DNA of 64,000 nucleotides from Shinella sp. XGS7 (GCF_020535565.1 NZ_CP084758.1:3609001-3673000); one strand, 5' to 3'; shown: positions 27,235 through 35,945, counted from the stretch's first letter. A program made the numbers and translations. The notes: a model not told the origin generated them from the sequence alone.

Positions 27235-27260
27235 GTCGCCAGGGGCTCTTGAGTCCTTAC
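27235..27260 (-). promoter_or_regulatory. candidate ECF-sigma promoter of the bufA operon
   Basis: On the minus strand GTAAGG (plus 27255-27260) and CGAC (plus 27235-27238) are 16 bases apart, the spacing of ECF promoters. The -35 resembles the GTAA core used by SigF-like factors. It leaves a 5' leader of about 60 bases before bufA. The ECF sigma gene starts 47 bp away on the other strand. Assignment is by eye; only one site is available to compare. Confidence 0.5.
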
Positions 27261-27307
27261 ACTGGGCCCCATCTTTTTTGTGCCGCTGCCCGCGCAGCGC
27301 CAGCCTC

Positions 27308-27871
27308 ATGAGCGATGTCGCCAAGGCGCTTGAAACCCTCAGGCCCCAGCTGCTCAAGTTCGCGCGCCTGCAGCTGCGCAACCCGGACTGGGCCGAAGAC
27401 GCGGTCTCCGAAACCCTGCTGGCCGCGCTGGAGAAGCCCCAGGCTTTTGCCGGCCAGTCCCAGCTCAAGACCTGGCTGATCGGCATCCTCAAGCACAAGC
27501 TGGTGGACCAGATCCGCCGTCACCAGCGCGAAATCAGCGCCACGCCCGAGGATGGTCAGGATCTAGACGAGGCACTCTTCCTGCCCGACGGCCACTGGCG
27601 CGAGGCGCCGCAGGACTGGGGCGACCCCGAGGCCGCGCTGCGCCAGCTGGAGTTCATCAAGGTGCTGGAGGCCTGTGTGGAGCATCTGCCGGGCCAGCAA
27701 GGCCGGCTTTTCATGATGCGCGAGTGGCTGGAGCTGGAGACCGAGGAGATCTGTAAGGTTCTGGCCATCAGCCCGACCAATCTCTGGGTCATGCTGCATC
27801 GTGCCCGGCTGCGCCTGCGCGAATGCCTGCAGCTGAACTGGTTTGCCGGCGCCGCGCCGGCGCGTTCCTGA
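27308..27871 (+). CDS. ECF-type RNA polymerase sigma factor of the bufferin locus
   Basis: 187 residues. Region 2 runs from about residue 8 (RPQLLKFARLQLRNPDWAED) to the melting helix FAGQSQLKTWLIGILKHKLVDQIRRHQRE. Region 4 has the helix-turn-helix LELETEEICKVLAISPTNLWVMLHRARLRLRECLQ (given in parts). It matches the sigma-24/SigF-like group usually found beside DUF692/DUF2063/DUF2282 genes. ATG 27308 begins the region 2 match; upstream codons to 26816 overlap bufA and are not used. It is followed after 11 bp by an anti-sigma-like gene. Confidence 0.92.
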   Translation: MSDVAKALETLRPQLLKFARLQLRNPDWAEDAVSETLLAALEKPQAFAGQSQLKTWLIGILKHKLVDQIRRHQREISATPEDGQDLDEALFLPDGHWREAPQDWGDPEAALRQLEFIKVLEACVEHLPGQQGRLFMMREWLELETEEICKVLAISPTNLWVMLHRARLRLRECLQLNWFAGAAPARS

Positions 27872-27882
27872 CACTCTCCACC

Positions 27883-28086
27883 ATGCCGCTGCTACGAAGA
27901 AGCTGCCGCGACGTCACCGCCCTGGTGCTGCGCGCCGAAGACCAGGCCCTGCCCTGGCGCGAGCGTCTGGCCGTGCGCCTGCACATGCTGGCCTGCCGGG
28001 CCTGCCCGCGCTTTGCCGTCCAGGTGGCGCTGATGCGCCAGGCCAGCGCACGCTGGCGGGCCTACAGCGAGAACTCGTCCGACTGA
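27883..28086 (+). CDS. small zinc-finger anti-sigma-like protein
   Basis: 67 residues with the zf-HC2 motif HMLACRACPRF (His, three residues, Cys, two residues, Cys; about residues 37-47). The N-terminal basic MPLLRRSCRDVTALVLRAED resembles the sigma-binding helix of ZAS-type anti-sigma factors. Unlike large anti-sigmas it has no membrane segment, so it is predicted cytoplasmic. It starts 11 bp after the sigma gene. The pair would sense redox or metal state and release the sigma factor; that is inference. Confidence 0.8.
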   Translation: MPLLRRSCRDVTALVLRAEDQALPWRERLAVRLHMLACRACPRFAVQVALMRQASARWRAYSENSSD

Positions 28087-28107
28087 AGAGAAGAAACGGA
28101 AGGGCGC

Positions 28108-28764
28108 TCAGGCGATCGTGCCGCCCTGCTCGCGCACATCCTCCCGGGTGCGCAGCGCCAGGGCCAGGGCCAGGCGCGTGCCCTCCACCAGGGTGCTCAG
28201 CGGCAGGCTGGGCTGGCCGGGGTGGCGCGCCGCCTGCTCGGGCAGCAGGGGAATGTGCATGAAGCCGCCGCGCACGGCCGTACCCGCCAGGCGGTGCTGC
28301 AGGCCGTAGAAGACATGGTTGCAGACAAAGGTGCCGGCGCTCTGCGAGACCGAGGCCGGATAGCCCGCGGCGCGCAGGCCCGCCACCATGGCCTTGATGG
28401 GCAGGGTGGAGAAATAGGCCGCCGGACCATCGGGCAACACGGGTTCATCCACCGGCTGGGCGCCGGCGTTGTCGGGGATGCGGGCATCGTCCACATTGAT
28501 GGCCACCCGCTCCACCGAAAGATCGCAGCGACCGCTGGCCTGGCCCAGGGCCAGCACCAGGACCGGCGCATGGGCTTGCAAAGCCTCGTCCAGGGCCTGC
28601 AGGGCCGCGCCGAACACACAGGGCAGCTGCCAGGCCCGCACCCGCACGCCCTCGATCAGCGAACCGTCCAGGCTGCGGGCAATCTCCCAGGCAGGGTTGA
28701 CGGTCTCGCCGCCAAAGGGCTCGAAGCCGGTGAGCAGCAGCAGGGGTTCGGAAGCTTGTGACAT
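28108..28764 (-). CDS. pcp: pyroglutamyl-peptidase I
   Basis: Removes N-terminal pyroglutamate from peptides (cytosol, cysteine peptidase family C15). 218 residues with the catalytic triad Glu85 ([10 protein letters not shown]), Cys148 ([12 protein letters not shown]) and His170 ([10 protein letters not shown]). The N-terminal [18 protein letters not shown] is the family start. Its promoter -10 box is right next to the start codon (see that entry). It faces the anti-sigma gene with a 21-bp gap. Confidence 0.96.
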   Translation of the reverse strand: MSQASEPLLLLTGFEPFGGETVNPAWEIARSLDGSLIEGVRVRAWQLPCVFGAALQALDEALQAHAPVLVLALGQASGRCDLSVERVAINVDDARIPDNAGAQPVDEPVLPDGPAAYFSTLPIKAMVAGLRAAGYPASVSQSAGTFVCNHVFYGLQHRLAGTAVRGGFMHIPLLPEQAARHPGQPSLPLSTLVEGTRLALALALRTREDVREQGGTIA

Positions 28765-28770
28765 GCCGGC

Positions 28771-28776
28771 ATGCTA
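28771..28776 (-). promoter_or_regulatory. -10 box (TAGCAT) 6 bases before the pcp start
   Basis: On the minus strand TAGCAT ends 6 bases before the ATG at 28764, which places the expected transcript start at the start codon. Confidence 0.4.
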
Positions 28777-29021
28777 CCCGCTGCCCGGCCCGCGGCCGCC
28801 CTCCCGGGCTCCACCGGGCAAGACCTGGCGCCGCTCCAGAGCCGGCACCGGCCCGCGGGGCGTGACATATTTGCCACGCGCCGGGGGGCGCCCTGACATC
28901 TGCGCCAGGCCCCCTGGCCTGATCTGCGGATCAGTCAGGCGGCAAAGGCGCTAAGCTGAGCACCGCGGCACATGCGCCCCTGCCATGCCTGCCGGACCCG
29001 ACCGCAGAACCGGAGACCCTG

Positions 29022-31562
29022 ATGCACGACCCGTCCACGCCCCTGAACTGGCCCCATGCCAAGGCCCAGGATCCCGACAAGGGCGGCGTGGCGCAGCGCG
29101 ATCCGAATTTCCAGTGGCCCACGCCGCCCTATGCGGCCTATCCCCAGCCCCAGGCCCAGACGGCCCCCGAGCCCTGCGAGATCCTGGGCCTGAACAACAG
29201 CCGCACCAGCGGCCATGTGATCCTGATGGTGCCTGGCGAGCGCCTGGCCCAGGTCACCGTGCCGCCGGCACGCAGTGCCATGCCGCTCAAGTACAGCCAG
29301 TTCCGTGCGCTCAAGCTGCTGCGCCCCGTGCCGGCCCTGCCGCGCGAGGCGGTGGGCAGCGACGATGCCCTGGCCCTGGACGAACGCCCGCGCAGCGAAT
29401 TCCGCCTGAGCTATCACGGCGGCGGCGAACTCAAGGGCGTGACCATCGGTCATGTGCAGGACGACAACGGCCTCTACCTCTTCCCGCCCGTCTCGGACAA
29501 GGATGACGCCGTGCTGCGCGTCTTCGTGCCGCGCGAGGTGCTGGCCGGCTTCGAGCTGGGCGAGCGCCTGGGCGAGCTGCTGCTGCGCGAGCGCGCCGCC
29601 TCGGCCGAGCAGATCGAGGACGCCGCTCGCGAGCAGAGCGAGCTGCGCAGCCGCCGCGTGGGCGACATCCTGGTGGCCAAGCAGGTGGTCAGCCCCGAGC
29701 AGCTGATGCAGGCCATCGAGCAGCAGGCCAAGATGCCCATGGTGCGCATCGGTGAAGCCCTGCTGGCCCTGGAGCTCATCACCCAGGCCCAGCTGGACGA
29801 AGCCCTGGCCCAGCAGCGCGAGGACCGCTCCGTGCCCCTGGGCCAGCTGCTGGTGCGCCGCGGCGTGATCTCGCGCCAGCAGCTGCAGTCGGCCCTGGCC
29901 CGCAAGATGGGCTACCCCCTGGTGGACGTGGACAACTTCCCCGTCGAGGCCGACGCGGTGCGCAAGCTGCCCTTCGCCGTGGCCAAGCGCCTGGAGGTCA
30001 TGCCCCTGGTGCTGCGCGATGGCAAGCTGATCGTGGCCATGGAAGATCCCACGCGCCGCGACGCCATCGACGAGGTGGAGTTCATCTCCCAGCTCAAGGT
30101 CGTGCCCACGCTGACCAAGGTGGGCACCCTGCACTTTGCCCTGCCCGGCATCTACGACCGCTTCGGCAGCAGCAGCGCCGCCGCCTCCCCCAGCGATCTG
30201 CGCATCCCGGCCCTGACCCTGGATTTCCAGCTCGACAATGCCGACGCCCTGATCGAGAGCCTGGAGCGCGACAGCCAGGAAACCACGATCCGCGAGGACG
30301 ACACGCCGATCGAGCAGTCCGACAACTCCCTGGTGCGCCTGATCAACACCATGATCATCGAGGCCCATGCACAGGGCGTGTCCGATGTGCACATCGAGAC
30401 CTACCCCGGGCGCGAGAAGGTCAAGATCCGCTTCCGCAAGGACGGCCATATGCAGCCCTATCTGGAGCTGCCCCACACCTACCGCAACGCCATGATCGCG
30501 CGCATCAAGATCATGTGCGATCTGGACATTTCCGAGCGACGCAAGCCCCAAGACGGCAAGATCAATTTCTCGCGCTTCTCGGCCCAGCACCGGCTGGAGC
30601 TGCGCGTGGCCACCATCCCCACCAACAACGGTCTGGAGGATGTGGTGATGCGCCTGCTCTCCTCGGCCCGCCCCATCCCGCTGGAGAAGCTGGGCCTGAG
30701 CGCGCCCAATATCGCGGCCCTCAAGCACGCCATCAACCGACCCTACGGCATGGTGCTGTGCGTGGGCCCGACAGGCTCGGGCAAGACCACCACCCTGCAC
30801 TCGGCCCTGGGCCATATCAACACGCCGGACCGCAAGATCTGGACCGCGGAAGACCCCATCGAAATCACCCAGCAGGGCCTGCGCCAGGTCCAGGTGAACC
30901 CCAAGATCGACTGGACCTTCGCCAAGGCCCTGCGGGCCTTTCTGCGTGCCGACCCGGACGTGATCATGGTGGGCGAGATCCGCGACGAGGAGACCGCCAA
31001 TATCGCCGTCGAAGCCTCGCTGACCGGTCACCTGGTGCTCTCCACCCTGCACACCAACAGCGCACCCGAGACCGTGACCCGCCTGCTGGACATGGGCATG
31101 GACCCCTTCAACTTCGCGGACTCCCTGCTGGCCGTGCTGGCCCAGCGCCTGGTCAAGCGCCTGTGCCCCAGCTGCCGCAAGGCCGAGCCCCTGAGCGAGG
31201 CCCAGCTGCAGGAGCTGCTGGACGACTATCTGCACGTCTTCCCGGCCGATCTGCGTCCCGAGCGCACGGCCCTGATGGCCGAATGGAGCGCCAGCTACGG
31301 CAGCAACGGCCAGCTGCAGCACTATCACAGCCCCGGCTGTGCGCAATGCGACCACACGGGCTTCAAGGGCCGCGCCGGCCTGCACGAACTGCTGAGCGTG
31401 TCCAAGGATGTGCGCCGCCTGATACAGACCGGTGCACGCGCCGAGGAGATCCAGCACTGCGGCCTGGGCGAAGGCATGCGCACCCTGAGGCAGGACGGCA
31501 TCATCAAGGTGCTGGCGGGCATCAGCACCCTGGCCGAGGTGCGGGCCACCAGCAACGCCTGA
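29022..31562 (+). CDS. GspE/PulE-type ATPase with MshEN c-di-GMP-binding repeats (MshE-like)
   Basis: 846-residue cytoplasmic motor ATPase for a type II secretion or type IV pilus system. Around residues 180-310 four related segments occur: ERLGELLLRERAASAEQI, RRVGDILVAKQVVSPEQL, VRIGEALLALELITQAQL and VPLGQLLVRRGVISRQQL. These are RLGxLL-type repeats of MshEN domains, which bind c-di-GMP. The ATPase part has Walker A GPTGSGKTTTL (about 581), Walker B DPDVIMVGEIRDEE and a zinc-binding four-Cys region (CPSC about 715, CAQC about 773). No pilus gene is adjacent. The -10-like TAAGCT at 28951 may start its leader. Confidence 0.9.
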   Translation: MHDPSTPLNWPHAKAQDPDKGGVAQRDPNFQWPTPPYAAYPQPQAQTAPEPCEILGLNNSRTSGHVILMVPGERLAQVTVPPARSAMPLKYSQFRALKLLRPVPALPREAVGSDDALALDERPRSEFRLSYHGGGELKGVTIGHVQDDNGLYLFPPVSDKDDAVLRVFVPREVLAGFELGERLGELLLRERAASAEQIEDAAREQSELRSRRVGDILVAKQVVSPEQLMQAIEQQAKMPMVRIGEALLALELITQAQLDEALAQQREDRSVPLGQLLVRRGVISRQQLQSALARKMGYPLVDVDNFPVEADAVRKLPFAVAKRLEVMPLVLRDGKLIVAMEDPTRRDAIDEVEFISQLKVVPTLTKVGTLHFALPGIYDRFGSSSAAASPSDLRIPALTLDFQLDNADALIESLERDSQETTIREDDTPIEQSDNSLVRLINTMIIEAHAQGVSDVHIETYPGREKVKIRFRKDGHMQPYLELPHTYRNAMIARIKIMCDLDISERRKPQDGKINFSRFSAQHRLELRVATIPTNNGLEDVVMRLLSSARPIPLEKLGLSAPNIAALKHAINRPYGMVLCVGPTGSGKTTTLHSALGHINTPDRKIWTAEDPIEITQQGLRQVQVNPKIDWTFAKALRAFLRADPDVIMVGEIRDEETANIAVEASLTGHLVLSTLHTNSAPETVTRLLDMGMDPFNFADSLLAVLAQRLVKRLCPSCRKAEPLSEAQLQELLDDYLHVFPADLRPERTALMAEWSASYGSNGQLQHYHSPGCAQCDHTGFKGRAGLHELLSVSKDVRRLIQTGARAEEIQHCGLGEGMRTLRQDGIIKVLAGISTLAEVRATSNA

Positions 31563-31563
31563 C

Positions 31564-31584
31564 CCCGCACCGCGCTGGTGCGGG
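31564..31584 (+). terminator. hairpin after the GspE-like gene
   Basis: CCCGCACC (31564-31571) pairs with GGTGCGGG (31577-31584) around GCGCT, just after the stop codon. No T-run follows. Confidence 0.45.
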
Positions 31585-31730
31585 TCCGGCGCCGGCGGGG
31601 CCGGCCTGGCCCGAACGGCCGCACGGCCGACGCCTGCAAGAGGCCGCCGGCTAGCGAATGCCCGCTTGTCAGGGCTTGGCCGCCTGGTTCATATTGAGGC
31701 ACCCGCTCGCCGCCTCTTGTGGAGCCAGCC

Positions 31731-32921
31731 ATGCCCCAGACCAGCCCCGCCCTCGCCGCCGCAGCCCCCGCGCTGCGCCTGCCGACCGAGGGTGCGCATC
31801 TGCAGCAGATCGCCGCCTCGCACGAACGCTGCCGCGCCTTCGGTCTTGCCAGCGAGGGCCGACCCGATCTGCGCCGGCTGGGCCCGTCGGCCCTGGCCGA
31901 GCTGCAGCAGCGCAATGCCCGGCTCTGCGCCCAGGCCCTGCCGGTGATGGAGATGCTTTACGAGCAGCTGATGCATGCCCAGAGCATGGTGCTGCTCACC
32001 GATGCCAGCGGCTGCGTGCTGCACGCCCTGGGCGACCCGGGCTTTCTGCAGCGCGCCGACCAGGTGGCCCTGGCCCCCGGCGCGCTCTGGGCCGAGGCCG
32101 ACAAGGGCAGCAATGCGGTGGGCACGGCCCTGATGACCGAGGCCCCCACCCTGGTCCACGGCCAGGAGCACTATCTGCGGGCCCTGCAGTTCCTGACCTG
32201 CTCGGCCGCCCCCATCTTCGACCACAAGGGCGCCCTGCTCGGCGTCATCGACGTGTCCGGCGAGCGCCGCTCCTACCACCCCCACACCCTGGCCCTGGCC
32301 AGCATGTCGGCGCGCCTGATCGAAGCCCAGTGGTTTGGCGACCGCTTCCGCCACAGCCATCGCCTGCACCTGGCCTCCCAGCCCAGCGCCCTGGGCACCC
32401 TGGGCGAAGGCCAGCTGGCCCTGGACGACGATGGCGGCGTGCTGGGCGCCAACCGCAGCGCCATGCGCCTGCTGGGCTTGAGCCCGGCCTCGCTGCGCCG
32501 CGAGAGTCTGGCCAGCCTCTTCGGCGAAAGTCTGGGCGCCCTGGCCCAGCAGGCCGGGCCGCTGTGCCTGCAAGCCGCGCACAGCAGCGCAGCGCTCTTT
32601 GCCAAGCTCAGCCTGGCCCAGGCCGAGCGCCCCGCCCCGCGCCGCGAGGTCTTGGCGCGTCCGAGCCCGCAGCCCGACCGGATGGAGCGCGACACGAGCC
32701 GGCCTCAAGTCACCGCCCTCACACCCCGCCCCGAGCTTCCAGCGGTCGTGTCCACCATGAACCTGGCGCCATCGCTCGCCGCCCGCATCAGCCTGCGCCA
32801 GACCGAGCGCCAGGCCATTGCCGCGGCGGTGCAGGCCGCCGCCGGCAATCTCTCGGAGGCTGCCCGCCAGCTGGGCATAGGCCGCAGCACGCTCTACCGC
32901 AAGCTCAAGACCATGGCCTGA
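31731..32921 (+). CDS. GAF-domain regulator with Fis-type HTH but no AAA+ domain
   Basis: 396 residues. The first 200 residues match the sensory part of AcoR-like activators: LRRLGPSALAELQQRNARL, then a GAF domain with MVLLTDASGCVLHALGD, KGSNAVGTAL and CSAAPIFDHKGALLGVIDVSG. The last 50 residues are a Fis-type helix-turn-helix (ERQAIAAAVQAAAGNLSEAA, then LGIGRSTLYRKL). The sigma-54-contacting AAA+ domain (GAFTGA, Walker A) that AcoR has in between is absent; only a PAS-like and linker region fills the space. Start ATG 31731 has GGAG 6 bases upstream. The ligand and targets are unknown. Confidence 0.85.
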   Translation: MPQTSPALAAAAPALRLPTEGAHLQQIAASHERCRAFGLASEGRPDLRRLGPSALAELQQRNARLCAQALPVMEMLYEQLMHAQSMVLLTDASGCVLHALGDPGFLQRADQVALAPGALWAEADKGSNAVGTALMTEAPTLVHGQEHYLRALQFLTCSAAPIFDHKGALLGVIDVSGERRSYHPHTLALASMSARLIEAQWFGDRFRHSHRLHLASQPSALGTLGEGQLALDDDGGVLGANRSAMRLLGLSPASLRRESLASLFGESLGALAQQAGPLCLQAAHSSAALFAKLSLAQAERPAPRREVLARPSPQPDRMERDTSRPQVTALTPRPELPAVVSTMNLAPSLAARISLRQTERQAIAAAVQAAAGNLSEAARQLGIGRSTLYRKLKTMA

Positions 32922-32923
32922 CC

Positions 32924-32929
32924 TATGAT
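32924..32929 (+). promoter_or_regulatory. -10 box (TATGAT) 8 bases before the selD start
   Basis: TATGAT ends 8 bases before ATG 32938 and directly follows the stop codon of the GAF-Fis regulator gene. A start at the normal distance would give a leaderless or nearly leaderless selD transcript. Confidence 0.5.
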
Positions 32930-32937
32930 GCGGCGCC

Positions 32938-34023
32938 ATGAGCGCCACATCGTCCTCCCCCCAAGCCAGCGTGCCCCGTCTCAGCAGCCTGTCCCATGGT
33001 GGCGGCTGCGGCTGCAAGATCGCCCCGGGCCTGCTCTCCGAAATCCTGAAAAGCAGCGGCGTCGGCGGCCTGGTGCCGCCCGAGCTGCTGGTGGGCATCG
33101 AGACCGCGGACGACGCCGCCGTCTACCAGCTCAATGAGGAACAGGCCCTGGTCGCGACCACGGACTTCTTCATGCCCATCGTGGACGATCCCTATGACTT
33201 CGGCCGCATCGCTGCCACCAATGCGATCAGCGATGTCTACGCCATGGGCGGCCGTCCCATCTTCGCCCTGGCCCTGGTGGGCATGCCCATCAATGTGCTG
33301 CCGCCCGAGACCATAGGCCGCATCCTGGCCGGCGGCCAGGCCGTCTGCGCCGCAGCCGGCATCCCGATTGCCGGCGGCCACACCATCGACTCGGTGGAGC
33401 CCATCTACGGCCTGGTGGCCCTGGGCCTGGTCCACCCCAAGCGCCTGAAGCGCAATGCCGATGCGCGGCCCGGCGACCGTCTGATCCTGGGCAAGGCCCT
33501 GGGTGTGGGCGTGCTCTCCGCCGCCCTGAAGAAGGAACAGCTGGATGCCGAGGGCTATACCCGCATGGTGGCCAGCACCACCCAGCTCAACACCCCGGGC
33601 ATGGCCCTGGCGGCGCTGGAGGGCGTGCATGCCCTGACCGATGTCACCGGCTTCGGCCTCGCCGGCCACGGCCTGGAGCTGGCGCGGGGCGCGGGCCTGG
33701 CCCTGCGCATCGACTGGTCGCGCGTGCCCCTGCTGCCCGGCGTGCGCGCCCTGGCCGGCCAGGGATTTGTGACCGGCGCCTCGGGCCGCAACTGGGCCTC
33801 CTACGGCAGCCAGATCGCCCTGCCCGAGGGCTTTGCCGCCGAGGACCGCGCCCTGCTCAGCGACCCGCAGACCAGCGGTGGCCTGCTCGTCTCCTGCGCC
33901 CCCGAGGCCGTGGACGAGGTGCTGGCCCTGTTCCGCCGCGAGGGCTTCGAGTACGCCGCCGAAATCGGCGAGGTGCTGGACGAGCGCCCGACCGAGGGCG
34001 CGCCGCGCCTGCGGGTGCGCTGA
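32938..34023 (+). CDS. selD: selenide, water dikinase SelD
   Basis: Makes selenophosphate from selenide and ATP for selenocysteine and selenouridine synthesis. 361 residues. The active-site loop is HGGGCGCKIAPG with Cys24 in the usual catalytic position (Cys, not Sec) and Lys27. The ATP-binding Asp motifs are TADDAAVYQL and ATTDFFMPIVDDPYDFG, followed by GHTIDSVEPIYGLVALG. No selA, selB or selenouridine synthase gene is in the window, so the product's use is not visible here. Confidence 0.96.
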   Translation: MSATSSSPQASVPRLSSLSHGGGCGCKIAPGLLSEILKSSGVGGLVPPELLVGIETADDAAVYQLNEEQALVATTDFFMPIVDDPYDFGRIAATNAISDVYAMGGRPIFALALVGMPINVLPPETIGRILAGGQAVCAAAGIPIAGGHTIDSVEPIYGLVALGLVHPKRLKRNADARPGDRLILGKALGVGVLSAALKKEQLDAEGYTRMVASTTQLNTPGMALAALEGVHALTDVTGFGLAGHGLELARGAGLALRIDWSRVPLLPGVRALAGQGFVTGASGRNWASYGSQIALPEGFAAEDRALLSDPQTSGGLLVSCAPEAVDEVLALFRREGFEYAAEIGEVLDERPTEGAPRLRVR

Positions 34024-34024
34024 G

Positions 34025-34498
34025 TTGAGCCCGCCCCTGTCCGAGGGCGCTCGCCTGCGCGTGCGCAGCGCCGAGGCCGATGATCTGCCGACCCTGGCCG
34101 CCCTCTTCGACGCCTACCGCCAGTTCTATGAGCAGCCGGCCGATCTGGAGGGCGCCCGGCACTTCCTGTCCGAACGCCTGGCCCGCGGCGAATCGCGCCT
34201 GCTGCTGGCCGAGCGTGAGCCGGGCCGGCCCATAGGCTTCAGCCAGCTCTATCCCAGTTTCTGCTCGGTGGAGGCGGCGCCCATCTTCGTGCTCTACGAC
34301 CTCTTCGTGGCACCCGAGGCCCGGCGCAGCGGCGCGGGCCGCGCCCTGCTGCTGGCGGCCGAGGCTCTGGCCAGGGCCGAGGGCATACGCCGCATGGACC
34401 TGACCACGGCGCGCGACAACCAGCGGGCCCAGGCGCTCTACGAGTCCCTGGGCTGGGTGCGCGATCAGGTCTTCCTGAGCTACAACCGGCGGCTCTGA
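34025..34498 (+). CDS. GNAT family N-acetyltransferase
   Basis: 157 residues if the TTG at 34025 is the start (one base after the selD stop). The acetyl-CoA-binding block is LFVAPEARRSGAGRALLLAAEALARAEGI (in parts; the R/Q-x-x-G-x-G/A type loop is RRSGAGRAL). The C-terminal DNQRAQALYESLGWVRDQVF is also typical. Substrate unknown. The start is uncertain because no ATG lies near; a GTG further in would cut the first strand. Confidence 0.85.
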   Translation: MSPPLSEGARLRVRSAEADDLPTLAALFDAYRQFYEQPADLEGARHFLSERLARGESRLLLAEREPGRPIGFSQLYPSFCSVEAAPIFVLYDLFVAPEARRSGAGRALLLAAEALARAEGIRRMDLTTARDNQRAQALYESLGWVRDQVFLSYNRRL

Positions 34499-34518
34499 GC
34501 GCCCCCGGCCGCGCGGCC

Positions 34519-35820
34519 TCAGCCCCGGGCCGGCAGCAGGTCCAGGATGCGCGCCGCCATGCGCTCGGCCGCGCCGCGGTGGGCCGCGGCGAACCGCTGC
34601 GCGGCCTCGGCCATGACGGCACGCTCGGCCCCCGACTTGCCCAGCAGGGCCTGCGCCTGGGTCAGGGCCTCGTCCAGATCGGCCACGCGGCGCGCGGCGC
34701 CGGCCTGCAGGGCCAGCTCCGCAGCCTCGGCGAAATTGAAGGTGTGCGGCCCCATCAGCAAGGGGCAGCCGCAGGCCGCCGCCTCGATCAGGTTCTGACC
34801 GCCCAGGGGCGCAAAGCTGCCGCCCAGCAGGGCCAGATCGGCCAGACCATAGTAGAGCGACATCTCGCGCAGGCTGTCGCCCAGCCAGACCTCGGCCCGG
34901 GCCGCCTCGGCCGGCGGCGTCTCGTCCCAGGCGCTGCGACGCGCCAGGCTCAGGCCTTGCGACGCAACCAGGCCGGCCACCTCGTCAAAACGCTGGGGAT
35001 GGCGCGGCACGATGAGCAGCAGCGGCCGCTCGGCCGCTGAGCACCCGGCGTAACGGCGCTGGAAGGCGCGCAGCAGGGCGATCTCCTCGCCCTCACGCGT
35101 CACCGCGCCCAGCAGCACGGGCCGTCCCAGGGCCGCGCGCCAGGCCCGGCCGCGGGCCAGCAAGGCCTCATCGGGCCGCAGATCGTATTTGAGATTGCCG
35201 GCCCGCTCCCAGCGCGGCACGCCGGCCTGGGCCAGGCGCTCGCCATCGGCCTCGGTCTGGCTCAGGGCCAGGCTCAGGGCGCCGGCCGCCGGCCGCATCA
35301 GGGCCGCCAGGCGCTGGCCCTGGCGCAGGCTTTTCTCGGACAGGCGCGCATTGGCCAGCACCATGGGCAGCCCGGCGCGGCGGGCGCTGTGCTGCAGGCT
35401 GGGCCAGATCTCGGTTTCCATCAGCACGCCCGCAGCAGGCTGCCAGTGGCGCAAAAAGCGCCGCGTGGCACCGGGCGTGTCATAGGGCAGCCAGGCCTGG
35501 GCATCGCCCGGCTGCAGCAGGGCCTGACCGGCCTCGCGTCCGGTGGCCGTGCCATGCGTGAGCAAGAGCCGCAGGCCCGGGCGCTGGGCACGCAGGGCCG
35601 CGATCAGCGGCGCTGCCGCCCGGGTCTCGCCCAGGGAGACCGCATGCAGCCACAGCCGTCCCGGCTCGGCCACCGGCCCGCGATACAGGCCCAGGCGCTC
35701 ACCCCAATGCGCCCGGTACAGGGGCTCGGCCGCGCCGCGCCGCCAGAGTTTGAGCAGGTAGAGCGGCGTGGCCAGGCGCAGGGCCCAGCCGTAGAGCCCG
35801 CGGGCCAGCCACGACTTCAT
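34519..35820 (-). CDS. waaA: 3-deoxy-D-manno-octulosonic acid transferase WaaA (KdtA)
   Basis: Adds Kdo residues to lipid A precursor at the inner membrane. 433 residues. Features: N-terminal hydrophobic anchor followed by HWGERLGLYRG, the catalytic loop LWLHAVSLGETRAAAPL (Glu in SLGE), LLTHGTATGRE, WLPYDTP, GVLMETEIWPSL and the C-terminal GSFAPLGGQNLIEAAACGCPLLMGPHTFNF in parts. I used the ATG at 35820; an upstream ATG at 35838 is possible. It converges on the GNAT gene with a 20-bp gap. Confidence 0.95.
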   Translation of the reverse strand: MKSWLARGLYGWALRLATPLYLLKLWRRGAAEPLYRAHWGERLGLYRGPVAEPGRLWLHAVSLGETRAAAPLIAALRAQRPGLRLLLTHGTATGREAGQALLQPGDAQAWLPYDTPGATRRFLRHWQPAAGVLMETEIWPSLQHSARRAGLPMVLANARLSEKSLRQGQRLAALMRPAAGALSLALSQTEADGERLAQAGVPRWERAGNLKYDLRPDEALLARGRAWRAALGRPVLLGAVTREGEEIALLRAFQRRYAGCSAAERPLLLIVPRHPQRFDEVAGLVASQGLSLARRSAWDETPPAEAARAEVWLGDSLREMSLYYGLADLALLGGSFAPLGGQNLIEAAACGCPLLMGPHTFNFAEAAELALQAGAARRVADLDEALTQAQALLGKSGAERAVMAEAAQRFAAAHRGAAERMAARILDLLPARG

Positions 35821-35918
35821 GGCTGCACCCCAGCGCATCCTGTGATGGCGCGGACCGTGGCCTGATGCATGACCCCAGCGGCCGCCACGGGTCCGGCTAC
35901 GCCGGTCCGTGGGTGGCG

Positions 35919-35945
35919 CCCCCTTGAGGGGGCCGGCGAAGCCGG
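35919..35945 (-). repeat. hairpin element CCCCCTTGAGGGGG + CCGGCGAAGCCGG downstream of the phosphohexomutase gene
   Basis: Two adjoining perfect stems (35919-35932 and 35933-35945) lie just after the stop of the gene on the minus strand. I recall this double-hairpin from many Burkholderiales genomes, where it recurs between genes and may act as a terminator or REP-like repeat. Only one copy is seen in this window. Confidence 0.45.

Noticed and set aside
26816-27307. Upstream extension of the sigma factor to 26816
   Set aside because: It runs opposite to bufA and its promoter; family similarity starts at 27308.
34519-35838. waaA start at 35838
   Set aside because: The ATG at 35820 begins the family-like hydrophobic sequence; the extra six residues are unsupported.
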